From NCBI GenBank assembly GCA_934589525.1, contig CAKTOB010000004.1:1-64000 (forward strand): a stretch of 64,000 nt of DNA, read 5' to 3'. This document shows, one piece after another, positions 25,172-32,855 of the stretch (its first letter is position 1; every line of letters starts with the position of its first letter). The position numbers and the translations under genes are program-made. The notes under the pieces are model-generated. The model was not told the DNA's origin. It worked only from the letters and a program-made list of their open reading frames with translations, and did not search any database. The stretch is from an uncultured Oscillospiraceae bacterium. Lineage in GTDB: Bacteria > Bacillota > Clostridia > Oscillospirales > Oscillospiraceae.

Positions 25172-26008
25172 ATGAAAATTGCTTACACCGCATGGACTTG
25201 GCTGCAGGACGAGCACAACAACTGGGAACCCATGAGCCAGAGACCCAAGAGAGATTTCGAGCAGTCTCTGCGAGACCTGCACGACTGTGGCTACAAGTAC
25301 CTGGAAGACTTCAACGTTGTTGAAGGCATCTACCGGGACGATGTTGACGAGCTGAAGGCGCTGCTGAAGAAGTATGAAATGGAATTCGTCAATCTCTACT
25401 GCTATTTTACCCATGACTTTGAGAGTGATCTGGAGGTCTTTAAGAGATGCCTGACCTTCATGAACAAGATGGACATCCGGATGATGAACATTGAGCCGCC
25501 TCGCAAGGCCCCCGGCCAGGTGGTCACCTCCGAGGAGATCATTGCCCTTGCCGAAAAGTGCAACATCGTTGGCAAGCTCTGTGCGGATGCCGGCGTAGGT
25601 CTGTATCTGCACCCCCATTGGGGCACCTACATTGAAACCGAAAACCAGATCGATCTGCTGCTGGAGCACACCAACAGAGACTGCCTCAACCTCTGCCTGG
25701 ATACCGCGCATACCACCCTGTGCGGCATGAATCCGGCGAAGCTGTTTGACAAGTACCTGGGAATGGGCGTTGTAAAATACATCCATATGAAGGACATCAA
25801 CGGCGACCCCGATTCCTATCCGGAGTATCCCCCCAGACGGTTCCGTGCCCTGGGCTACGGCATCGTTGACTTCCCGGCAGTACAGAAGGTTCTGCAGAAG
25901 CACGGCTACGACGGCGTTCTGTGCGTGGAGCTGGACTTTAACCGGGTCAACAATTACGATTCCGCCAAGCGCTCCAGACAGTATATCCACGACGTCCTGG
26001 GATATTGA
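25172..26008 (+). CDS. Sugar phosphate isomerase/epimerase family TIM-barrel protein
   Basis: A 278-residue protein of the xylose isomerase-like TIM barrel superfamily. Candidate metal ligands are Glu in MMNIEPP, His in YLHPHWGTYIE, Asp-His in LCLDTAHT, His in YIHMKDIN and Glu in LCVELDF, a pattern typical of the AP_endonuc_2 fold. The start follows TTTGGAGGAACTACA. It lies 79 bp after rbsK. It likely interconverts a keto-sugar or inositol-type intermediate of the operon pathway; the precise substrate cannot be read from sequence. Confidence 0.87.
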   Translation: MKIAYTAWTWLQDEHNNWEPMSQRPKRDFEQSLRDLHDCGYKYLEDFNVVEGIYRDDVDELKALLKKYEMEFVNLYCYFTHDFESDLEVFKRCLTFMNKMDIRMMNIEPPRKAPGQVVTSEEIIALAEKCNIVGKLCADAGVGLYLHPHWGTYIETENQIDLLLEHTNRDCLNLCLDTAHTTLCGMNPAKLFDKYLGMGVVKYIHMKDINGDPDSYPEYPPRRFRALGYGIVDFPAVQKVLQKHGYDGVLCVELDFNRVNNYDSAKRSRQYIHDVLGY

Positions 26009-26044
26009 TCCCCAAGGCTTACTGCTGGCTTAGGAGGAATGACT

Positions 26045-26440
26045 GTGAAAAAAGACCGGATCTTAAATCCTGAAATCACGGCGGAGGTCGCCGCGCTGGG
26101 GCACACGGAATACCTGTGCATCGCGGACTGCGGCCTGCCTATCCCCAAAGGCGTCAAAGTGATCGACATTTCCGTAACTGCCGGTATCCCGAGCTTTTTG
26201 GATGTTTTACGCACGGTCGCGGAGGAACTTGTTGTCGAGTCCATTGTTGTCGCCAAAGAAATTGACGAGAAAAACCCGAAAATCCTGGCGGATATGTGCA
26301 GCATTCTGGGGGAAATGCCGGTTGAAAAGATCCCCCACGAGGAACTGAAACGGAGAGTCGCGTCCGCGAAGTGCGTGATCCGTACCGGCGAAACCTCTTC
26401 TTATGCCAATGTCCTGCTTGTAGGCGGCGTTAATTTCTGA
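26045..26440 (+). CDS. rbsD: D-ribose pyranase RbsD
   Basis: A 131-residue enzyme that interconverts pyranose and furanose forms of ribose before phosphorylation. MKKDRILNPEITAEVAALGH, IADCGLPIPKGV and the terminal SSYANVLLVGGV are the family signatures. The GTG at 26045 is preferred: AGGAGG lies seven bases before it, whereas the ATG at 26039 is only one base after the AGGAGG and homologues start at MKK. It is followed by the binding protein gene. Confidence 0.94.
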   Translation: MKKDRILNPEITAEVAALGHTEYLCIADCGLPIPKGVKVIDISVTAGIPSFLDVLRTVAEELVVESIVVAKEIDEKNPKILADMCSILGEMPVEKIPHEELKRRVASAKCVIRTGETSSYANVLLVGGVNF

Positions 26441-26504
26441 CCGTACAAGTCAAAAACCAACAGACGATCTATCCCCAAGGATAGCAATGAAAAAGGAGAA
26501 AGAA

Positions 26505-27512
26505 ATGAAACTTCAAAAGATTATTTGCTTGTTGCTGGCCGTTCTGATGGCAAGCGCTCTGGCCGCTTGCGGCGCCAAACCGAGTGCACCCCAGGAATCC
26601 TCTTCCGCCGTGACCGCTGATGGGACCAAGGCTCTGAAGGTCGGCTTTAGTCTTCCGTCCATGTCCTTCCCCTTCTATGCCCGTATGTACGAGCAAATCG
26701 AAAGCGAGGCAAAGGAACGGAATTGGGAACTGTCCTTTGTTGACGGCAACCTGGACGCAACCACACAGCTCAACGGTCTGCAGGATATGATCAACAACGA
26801 TATTGATGTTCTTGTTTTCGCCACCTGGTGGATCGATGCCATGACCGACATAATGAGCCAGTGCGAGAAAAAGGGCATTCCCGTATTCGTAATGGACAAC
26901 ATGGTGATCCCCGCCGGCAGCGAAAAGGCCATCACCCTGACCACCGGTACCGACAACTACAATGCCGGAATGGTCGGCGGCATTTGGTATGCCAATGAGT
27001 TGAACAAGCAGGGAAAAACCAGCCTGAACATGGTCGCCATTTCCTCTCAGTCCGAACAGATGGTAAAACGGTATACGGGCTTTGTGGACGGCCTTTCCAA
27101 GAACGGCATTGACGTCCATCTGCTGAACACCTATGACGGCGGCAAACGGGAAACCGCAATGACCATGGCCGAGGACGCGCTGACAGCGCTGCCGGAGCTG
27201 GAGCTCATCTACGGGGCCAGTGCCCAGGATTCTCTGGGTGCCTACGACGCGACCATCGGTGCCAACCGCACCAACGTGTTGGTGATCGGCCTGGACGGCG
27301 AGGATGAGGAGATCCAGGCTGTGGATAAGGGCCAGAACTACATCGCGTCGATTACCCAGGACCCCAAGGGCCAGGCCAAGCTCATTGCCTCCAACATCGA
27401 CAAGTGGCAGGCAGGGGAGACCTTCGACCAGATCCAGGAGACGCCCGCCGGTATTTACTGTGCGGAGGGTCAGTTTACCGGTGAAGAGATCCTTGCACTA
27501 GGCAAGAATTGA
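26505..27512 (+). CDS. Sugar ABC transporter substrate-binding lipoprotein
   Basis: A 335-residue protein of the Peripla_BP_4 (RbsB-like) family. A lipoprotein signal ends at LAACG with Cys22, followed by a low-complexity linker and two Rossmann-like lobes (GFSLPSMSFPFYARM; VLVFATWWIDAMT). The ATG at 26505 follows AAAAAGGAGAAAGAA and begins the signal peptide; the ATG at 26487 is less likely. A strong hairpin follows the gene (27524-27575), which may keep it more highly expressed than the ATPase and permease. It captures the operon's sugar at the cell surface. Confidence 0.92.
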   Translation: MKLQKIICLLLAVLMASALAACGAKPSAPQESSSAVTADGTKALKVGFSLPSMSFPFYARMYEQIESEAKERNWELSFVDGNLDATTQLNGLQDMINNDIDVLVFATWWIDAMTDIMSQCEKKGIPVFVMDNMVIPAGSEKAITLTTGTDNYNAGMVGGIWYANELNKQGKTSLNMVAISSQSEQMVKRYTGFVDGLSKNGIDVHLLNTYDGGKRETAMTMAEDALTALPELELIYGASAQDSLGAYDATIGANRTNVLVIGLDGEDEEIQAVDKGQNYIASITQDPKGQAKLIASNIDKWQAGETFDQIQETPAGIYCAEGQFTGEEILALGKN

Positions 27513-27523
27513 TCAACGAAGGC

Positions 27524-27575
27524 CGTGCCTGGTGATCCGCGGAAGCCCCAAGCTTCCGCCGGATCACCGGGTACG
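27524..27575 (+). other. Intercistronic hairpin after the sugar-binding protein gene
   Basis: CGTGCCTGGTGATCCGCGG and CCGCCGGATCACCGGGTACG form a long stem closed by GAAGC-CCCAA-GCTTC. No T-run follows, so it probably stabilises the upstream mRNA segment. Confidence 0.65.
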
Positions 27576-27598
27576 GACACAGAAAGGAGACCAGTACA

Positions 27599-29098
27599 AT
27601 GAGCCAAACACAAGAAGTGTTGCGGTTAGAAAAAATAAACAAGAGTTTCCCCGGTGTAAAGGCTCTTTCGGATGTTGATTTTTCGTTGCAAAAGGGCGAA
27701 GTTCATGCCTTGATGGGCGAGAACGGTGCTGGTAAATCCACCCTTATGAAAATACTTTCCGGTGCTTACAAACGCGACAGTGGAAATATTTACATTAATG
27801 GTGAACGGGTCGAGATACTGAACCCGAAGCATTCCCAAATGCTTGGCATCGCGATCATCTATCAGGAGCTGAACCTGATCAAGCGCGTTACTGTAGCGGA
27901 AAATATTTTCTTAGGGAGATACCCCCGAAAAGCAGGGGTCATTCAGTGGAAGCAGATGTTTGCCGACGCCCAGGCACTGTTTGACAGCTTTGATATTGAC
28001 TTGGACGCAAGTGCCGGACTGAGCAGCCTCAGCCTTGCGCAGCAGCAGCTGGTGGAGATCATCAAGGCTGTAAGCATCGACGCGAAGGTGGTCATTATGG
28101 ACGAGCCCACCTCCTCCTTGACAACAAGAGAAACAGAGGTGCTCTTCCGGATCATTGCGGCGCTGAAGGCCCGGGGAATCGCGGTGGTATTTATCACCCA
28201 CAGACTCGATGAGGTCTTTACGATCTGCGACCGTATCTCTGTTTTGCGGGACGGCTGCTACATCGGAACACGCAACATCAAAGACATCACCAAATCGGAA
28301 ATGATCGCCATGATGATCGGCCGGGAGCTGAACCAGCAATATCCGGCCCACACCGCAACCATCGGTGAAGAGGTCCTCCGGGTCGAAAACCTGAGCGACG
28401 GCCATAAGTATGTGAAGGGCGTGTCCTTTCAAGCCAGGGCCGGAGAAATACTGGGCTTTGCCGGCCTGGTAGGTGCCGGACGGACGGAAACAATGCGTCT
28501 GATTTTCGGAGTAGACAAAAAATCCGGCGGAAAGATCTTCATTGACGGCAAGGAGGTCCAAATCAAATCTCCGGTTGATGCCATCGCCAACGGAATTGGC
28601 TTTGTAACGGAAAACAGAAAGGAAGAAGGCCTGCTGCTGAATCAGTCCGTTCAGGTAAATAATTCGTTGGTTGCCTACAAGCGGATCCTGCGGATGAATT
28701 TCTGCTTTGATTTCAAACGGGAACGCCAGTTCGCGGAGGAATACATTCAGGCTCTGCGGATCGCGACGCCCTCCCCCAGGCAGAAGGTCATGTATCTGAG
28801 CGGCGGCAATCAGCAAAAGGTCGTTCTTTCCAAATGGCTGATGAACGACCCCAGGATCATTATTTTTGATGAGCCCACAAGAGGCATCGACGTTGGCGCC
28901 AAGCGTGAGATCTATGAGATCATCAATGAATTGGCAACCAAGGGAAATGTGATCATCGTTGTCTCCTCCGATTTGGAAGAGATCATGGGTATCAGTGACA
29001 GAATTCTTGTTATGCATGAAGGCGTGATCTCTGGAGAGGTTCAGAGAGAGGACTTCTCTCAGCATCTGATCACAGAGTACGCGGTAGGAGGAAGATAA
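27599..29098 (+). CDS. Sugar ABC transporter ATP-binding protein (RbsA-like)
   Basis: A 499-residue tandem ATPase of the CUT2 family. The first cassette has Walker A GENGAGKST near residue 42, signature LSLAQQQ and Walker B VVIMDEPTSSL. The second has the degenerate GLVGAGRTE in place of Walker A, then LSGGNQQK and IIIFDEPTRGID. This asymmetry is normal for RbsA/MglA. The start follows AGAAAGGAGACCAGTACA. It powers sugar uptake with the permease gene that follows after one base. Confidence 0.94.
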   Translation: MSQTQEVLRLEKINKSFPGVKALSDVDFSLQKGEVHALMGENGAGKSTLMKILSGAYKRDSGNIYINGERVEILNPKHSQMLGIAIIYQELNLIKRVTVAENIFLGRYPRKAGVIQWKQMFADAQALFDSFDIDLDASAGLSSLSLAQQQLVEIIKAVSIDAKVVIMDEPTSSLTTRETEVLFRIIAALKARGIAVVFITHRLDEVFTICDRISVLRDGCYIGTRNIKDITKSEMIAMMIGRELNQQYPAHTATIGEEVLRVENLSDGHKYVKGVSFQARAGEILGFAGLVGAGRTETMRLIFGVDKKSGGKIFIDGKEVQIKSPVDAIANGIGFVTENRKEEGLLLNQSVQVNNSLVAYKRILRMNFCFDFKRERQFAEEYIQALRIATPSPRQKVMYLSGGNQQKVVLSKWLMNDPRIIIFDEPTRGIDVGAKREIYEIINELATKGNVIIVVSSDLEEIMGISDRILVMHEGVISGEVQREDFSQHLITEYAVGGR

Positions 29099-29099
29099 A

Positions 29100-30074
29100 G
29101 TGAAAACCAAAAATCCTGAGAGATTGGGCGTATTAAACCGCTCTGTCAGTGTTATTAGCAACATGGGCGCATGGCTCTTGATCCTCGTTGTCGGCATCAT
29201 TCTTTCTCTGACAACAGATACCTTCCTGACCTGGGATAATCTGATCAATGTTTTGAGACAGACCTGCGTTGTATCCCTGGTGGCCCTGGGTGCCTCCTTT
29301 GTTGTACTGGGCGGCGAAATCGACCTGAGTACCGGTATGGCTTCCACCTTTGCGGGCTGTAACGCAGCTCTGATGGTCACAAAGCTGGGGCTTCCCACTC
29401 CTGTCGCGATCCTGATCGCGGTAGCCATCGGATGCGTTGTCGGAACCCTTACCGGCTGCATCGTTACATATCTGAAGATCCCCGCCTTTATCGGCAGCTT
29501 GGGCATTCAGTATGTGATCCAGGGTGCGCTGCTGATCGTTACCAAGAGTATGCCCATTACCGGCCTGCCTGAGGACTTCCTGTTCCTTGGCCGCGGATAC
29601 CTGTGGGGTGTCGTTCCGGTTCCCGTGATCATCATGCTGCTGTTCTTTGCGGTAGGTGCCTTTGTGCTCAAGTACACCGCCTTTGGACGAAGCGTCATCA
29701 GCGTCGGCGAGAATCCGGAAGCCGCAAAGCTTTCCGGTCTGAATGTCCAGCGTACAAAGGTCCTGATCTTCACCATCTGCGGTTTCTGCGCCGCCTGCGC
29801 AGGCATTGTTCAGGCAGCACGGATGTCCTCCGGTCAGCCCAGCTCCGGTGGTGACCTGTCTTTGCAGGCTCTGGCCGCTGTATACATCGGCGGAACATTC
29901 AAGGGCAGCATGATGAATACGCTTGCCGGTGCCCTGGCATGGGGCTTTGTAAACAACGGCCTGAACCTGCTGAAGGTCAGCGCCTATTGGCAGAAGGTGG
30001 CCCTGGGCTTCATCATTGTCGTAGCCGTTCTGTTTGACATCATCCGCGCCAGACTGGCCGCGAAGCAGAAGTAA
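29100..30074 (+). CDS. Sugar ABC transporter permease (RbsC-like)
   Basis: A 324-residue membrane protein with about eight to ten hydrophobic segments. Family motifs are ALGASFVVLGGEIDLSTG and FGRSVISVGENPEAAKLSG (the EAA-like loop contacting the ATPase), plus LQALAAVYIGGTFKGS. The start is GTG at 29100, just after the ATPase stop, with AGGAGGAAGATAAA ahead. It forms the channel of the CUT2 sugar importer. Confidence 0.94.
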   Translation: MKTKNPERLGVLNRSVSVISNMGAWLLILVVGIILSLTTDTFLTWDNLINVLRQTCVVSLVALGASFVVLGGEIDLSTGMASTFAGCNAALMVTKLGLPTPVAILIAVAIGCVVGTLTGCIVTYLKIPAFIGSLGIQYVIQGALLIVTKSMPITGLPEDFLFLGRGYLWGVVPVPVIIMLLFFAVGAFVLKYTAFGRSVISVGENPEAAKLSGLNVQRTKVLIFTICGFCAACAGIVQAARMSSGQPSSGGDLSLQALAAVYIGGTFKGSMMNTLAGALAWGFVNNGLNLLKVSAYWQKVALGFIIVVAVLFDIIRARLAAKQK

Positions 30075-30133
30075 CACGGATCATACCGCCCTGTTAAAAA
30101 GCGGTTTATTAAAAATCATTTGGAGGTAACGTC

Positions 30134-31108
30134 ATGAAAGCGAAAGGTGTATTTGTCGAAGAATATATGAAGCTGGCCCTTATGGACTACGATGTTCCGG
30201 AGGTATCCCACGGAATGGTTCGGGTCAAGGCCAAGTCCTGCGGCGTGTGCTGCTGGGATTCCTGGCTGTACCGTGGTGTGAATGCCCCCGGTCCCTATCC
30301 CTATGTGATCGGACACGAAGGTGTCGGCATCGTTGAGGAAGTCGGTGAAGGCGTCACCGCTTTCAAGCCCGGCGACAAGGTGTTCTGCGCGGCCGGCGGA
30401 AACGAAATGATGTGTGAGTATTTCACCGTTCCGGAAGACTGCCTGGTAAAGCTGCCCGATGATACCGAAGATTGGGCCGGCGCGGTCATCGAACCGACCT
30501 GCTGCGTTGTAAATCTGCTGCACAAAACCGCCATCGCCCCCGGCGACCATGTGGTCCTGGTTGGCGCGGGCTATATGGGACTTCTGACGCTGATGGGCAT
30601 CATGCGTTCCACGCCCGCCGGTCGGGTCACCGTCTTTGAGCTCCGCCAGGACCGCCGCGAAATGGCGAAGGCCTATGGCCCCGCGGAGGTGCTGGACCCG
30701 GAGAGCGAAGAGGGCAAGCGGGTGATCGAGGAAATCAAGGCCAAGGGCGGCGCGGATGTCTGCATCGACTTTGGTGCCAGCGAGTCCGGCTTCCTGCTGG
30801 CAGACTCCATGACCAAGGAGGCAGGCAAACTGACCATCGGCAGCTTCCACCGCGGCCCTGTGACCTTTGACGGGACCAAGTGGCACCTGGGCGGTCTGAC
30901 GGTGCTGAACCTCTCCCCCATGAGCAATGCCCACTACCGTGAGATGATCCCGAGAACCTACGAGCTGGTGAAGCGGGGGATCTACGAGCCCCAGAAGCTC
31001 ATGACCCATACCGCCTACTATAAGGATATGGACGCCATGGAAAACCTCTTCCAGAGAGCCGTTGATAAGAAGGACGGCTACATGAAGGGTGCGGTCCTGT
31101 TCGATTGA
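30134..31108 (+). CDS. Zinc-type medium-chain dehydrogenase/reductase
   Basis: A 324-residue alcohol/polyol dehydrogenase-like protein. The N-terminal GroES-like part has AKSCGVCCWDSWLYRG and VIGHEGVGIVEEVGEGV, giving the catalytic zinc Cys and His-Glu. The Rossmann domain opens VVLVGAGYMGLLTL. The four-Cys structural zinc loop of classic alcohol dehydrogenases is missing, as in several shorter sugar dehydrogenases. The start follows TTTGGAGGTAACGTC. It is in the sugar operon, so oxidation or reduction of a sugar or sugar acid intermediate is inferred. Confidence 0.88.
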   Translation: MKAKGVFVEEYMKLALMDYDVPEVSHGMVRVKAKSCGVCCWDSWLYRGVNAPGPYPYVIGHEGVGIVEEVGEGVTAFKPGDKVFCAAGGNEMMCEYFTVPEDCLVKLPDDTEDWAGAVIEPTCCVVNLLHKTAIAPGDHVVLVGAGYMGLLTLMGIMRSTPAGRVTVFELRQDRREMAKAYGPAEVLDPESEEGKRVIEEIKAKGGADVCIDFGASESGFLLADSMTKEAGKLTIGSFHRGPVTFDGTKWHLGGLTVLNLSPMSNAHYREMIPRTYELVKRGIYEPQKLMTHTAYYKDMDAMENLFQRAVDKKDGYMKGAVLFD

Positions 31109-31124
31109 CCGGTAGATAAAGATC

Positions 31125-31159
31125 AAGCAGGATGACCGCATTGCGCGGTTATCCTGCTT
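31125..31159 (+). other. Intergenic hairpin in the sugar operon
   Basis: AAGCAGGATGACCGC and GCGGTTATCCTGCTT are almost perfectly complementary around ATTGC. There is no T-run. It sits between the dehydrogenase and the next gene and may act on mRNA stability or partial termination. Confidence 0.6.
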
Positions 31160-31191
31160 GGCGACATACAAGAACAATAGGAGTGAACAAT

Positions 31192-32058
31192 ATGACAGGG
31201 TTTCCCAGAACCAATGTAGGCGGCGTATCCGTTTCCAAAATGATCATTGGCTGCAATTGGATCACAGGCTACAGCCACCGCGGACCTGCCAGCGACCATA
31301 TGATCGCCGAGGCGAATAAAAACATTGAGCACGCCACCGGAATATTTACCGCTTTTTTGAAGCACGACATTGACACGGTCTTGGGCCTTTTCGGAGAAGA
31401 CAAGGGCCTGGAAAAGGCGGTCAAGCTCGCCGAGGACCGTACCGGCAAGAAAATGATCATTATGGATGAGCCCATCCTGAACATGGAAAACACGCCCATG
31501 GCACGTCATGAGGCGGAACTGGCGATCAAGCGCTGCGCCGAGAGAGGAGCGACCTTCTGTCTGCCCCTTCATTCTTGCACGGAACAGCTTGTGAATAAGA
31601 ATACCCAGACGCTGGACCGTTTGCCGGATTATCTGTCCATGATCCGGGATGCCGGGCTGATCCCCGGTCTCTCCTCTCATATGCCCGAGGTCATTCAGTA
31701 TACGGATAAGAATAACTACGACGTAGAAACCTATATCCAGATCTACAACTGCATGGGATTCCTGATGCAGGTAGAAATCGAAAGCATCGCGAAAATCATT
31801 CAAAACGCCAAAAAGCCCGTTCTGACCATCAAGCCCTGCGCGGCAGGACGTACCACACCCTTTGTGGGGCTGAATTTTGTACTCAACACCATTCGGCAGC
31901 AGGATATGGTATGTATTGGCTGCCATACCCCCGAGGAGGTCGAAGAGGATGTGGAGTATGCCCTGGCCGCTATGGAGCGCAGAGCGCCCCGGATCGCCAG
32001 CAGGTGCAGCCCTCTCCAGACCGATGTGGTCAGCGGCGTCATTCAGGCCCAAAAGTAA
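31192..32058 (+). CDS. Unrecognised protein of the sugar operon, possible TIM-barrel enzyme
   Basis: A 288-residue cytoplasmic protein that I do not recognise with confidence. It opens FPRTNVGGVSVSKMIIGCNW, reminiscent of aldo-keto reductase N-termini, but lacks the clear Asp-Tyr-Lys-His tetrad spacing. Alternating strands (KMIIMDEPIL, GLIPGLSSHMPE, PVLTIKPCAAG, MVCIGCHTPEEVEED) suggest an (alpha/beta)8 barrel, perhaps aldolase-like. Eight or more Cys are scattered through it. The start is supported by AATAGGAGTGAACAAT. Its context between a dehydrogenase and a membrane protein argues for a catabolic step. Confidence 0.8.
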   Translation: MTGFPRTNVGGVSVSKMIIGCNWITGYSHRGPASDHMIAEANKNIEHATGIFTAFLKHDIDTVLGLFGEDKGLEKAVKLAEDRTGKKMIIMDEPILNMENTPMARHEAELAIKRCAERGATFCLPLHSCTEQLVNKNTQTLDRLPDYLSMIRDAGLIPGLSSHMPEVIQYTDKNNYDVETYIQIYNCMGFLMQVEIESIAKIIQNAKKPVLTIKPCAAGRTTPFVGLNFVLNTIRQQDMVCIGCHTPEEVEEDVEYALAAMERRAPRIASRCSPLQTDVVSGVIQAQK

Positions 32059-32082
32059 CACGGCAGGAGGTACGGACCCTTT

Positions 32083-32739
32083 ATGCGAATATCCCTGAAG
32101 GATCGCCCTGTGTTCCTGAAAATCCTGATGACACTGGCGGCGAATTTGGTGATCGGATTTGCCATGGGACTGATGCACACCATGAATGTGGGAGCGGACC
32201 CCATCACTGTGCTTATTGGCGGCCTGGCCCGGTCCTGTTCTATCTCAGAAGGAACGGCGGCAACGATTTTGAATGGGTGCTTTTTCCTGTTCGTATTCCT
32301 GTTGAACCGGGATGACATTCGGGTCGCCACGGTCATTTCCATCTTCACCCTGGGCACCTTTATGGATCTGGCCCTGTTTTGTATTCATAAATGCATCCCG
32401 CAGGATCTTTCCTACTGGGTCCGGGTGGCGATTTCCGCCGTTTCCTCCGCCGCCATGGGGGCATCCATCGGCTTTTACCTGTTCCTCCAAATAGGCGCCT
32501 CCCCCACGGATGGCGTCATGAGATGGGTCCACAAAACCTTCCGGCTCCCCTATAGATACTGTACCTGGAGCTTTTACGGCGTCGCCATGATCGTCGGCTA
32601 TCTGCTGGGAGGCAAGGTCGGGATCGGCACGCTCCTTTCCCTGTATTTTGTCGGAAAAAGCTGCGATGCCATGAACGCGCTGCTGACCGGAATCGACAAG
32701 CCCAAATCGAAGCCGATACCCACGGCGGCCCCAAAATAA
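32083..32739 (+). CDS. YczE/YitT-like integral membrane protein
   Basis: A 218-residue protein with five to six hydrophobic segments. NLVIGFAMGLMHTMNVGADP and FYLFLQIGASPTDGVM are the repeated glycine-rich signatures of the YczE/YyaS/YitT group. It is the last gene of the sugar operon, 24 bp after the unrecognised gene and closed by a terminator at 32762. Some family members are suspected transporters; a role in sugar or product movement is possible but not shown. Confidence 0.8.
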   Translation: MRISLKDRPVFLKILMTLAANLVIGFAMGLMHTMNVGADPITVLIGGLARSCSISEGTAATILNGCFFLFVFLLNRDDIRVATVISIFTLGTFMDLALFCIHKCIPQDLSYWVRVAISAVSSAAMGASIGFYLFLQIGASPTDGVMRWVHKTFRLPYRYCTWSFYGVAMIVGYLLGGKVGIGTLLSLYFVGKSCDAMNALLTGIDKPKSKPIPTAAPK

Positions 32740-32761
32740 CGAAAAGTCCCTGAACGCAGAT

Positions 32762-32790
32762 GCCCCGGAGGAAATCTCCGGGGCTTTTGT
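32762..32790 (+). terminator. Terminator of the sugar operon
   Basis: GCCCCGGAG-GAAAT-CTCCGGGGC followed by TTTTGT. Confidence 0.88.
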
Positions 32791-32797
32791 ATAACAG

Positions 32798-32831
32798 CCC
32801 CCCCGGCAGTCTTCGTGGGGCTGCCGGGGGG
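32798..32831 (-). terminator. Hairpin downstream of the hydratase gene
   Basis: CCCCCCGGCAG and CTGCCGGGGGG pair around an ~11-nt loop just past the hydratase stop. There is no good T-run on the minus strand, so termination is only probable. Confidence 0.5.
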
Positions 32832-32855
32832 TAGAAAGGAATGGGAACGAGCTTC

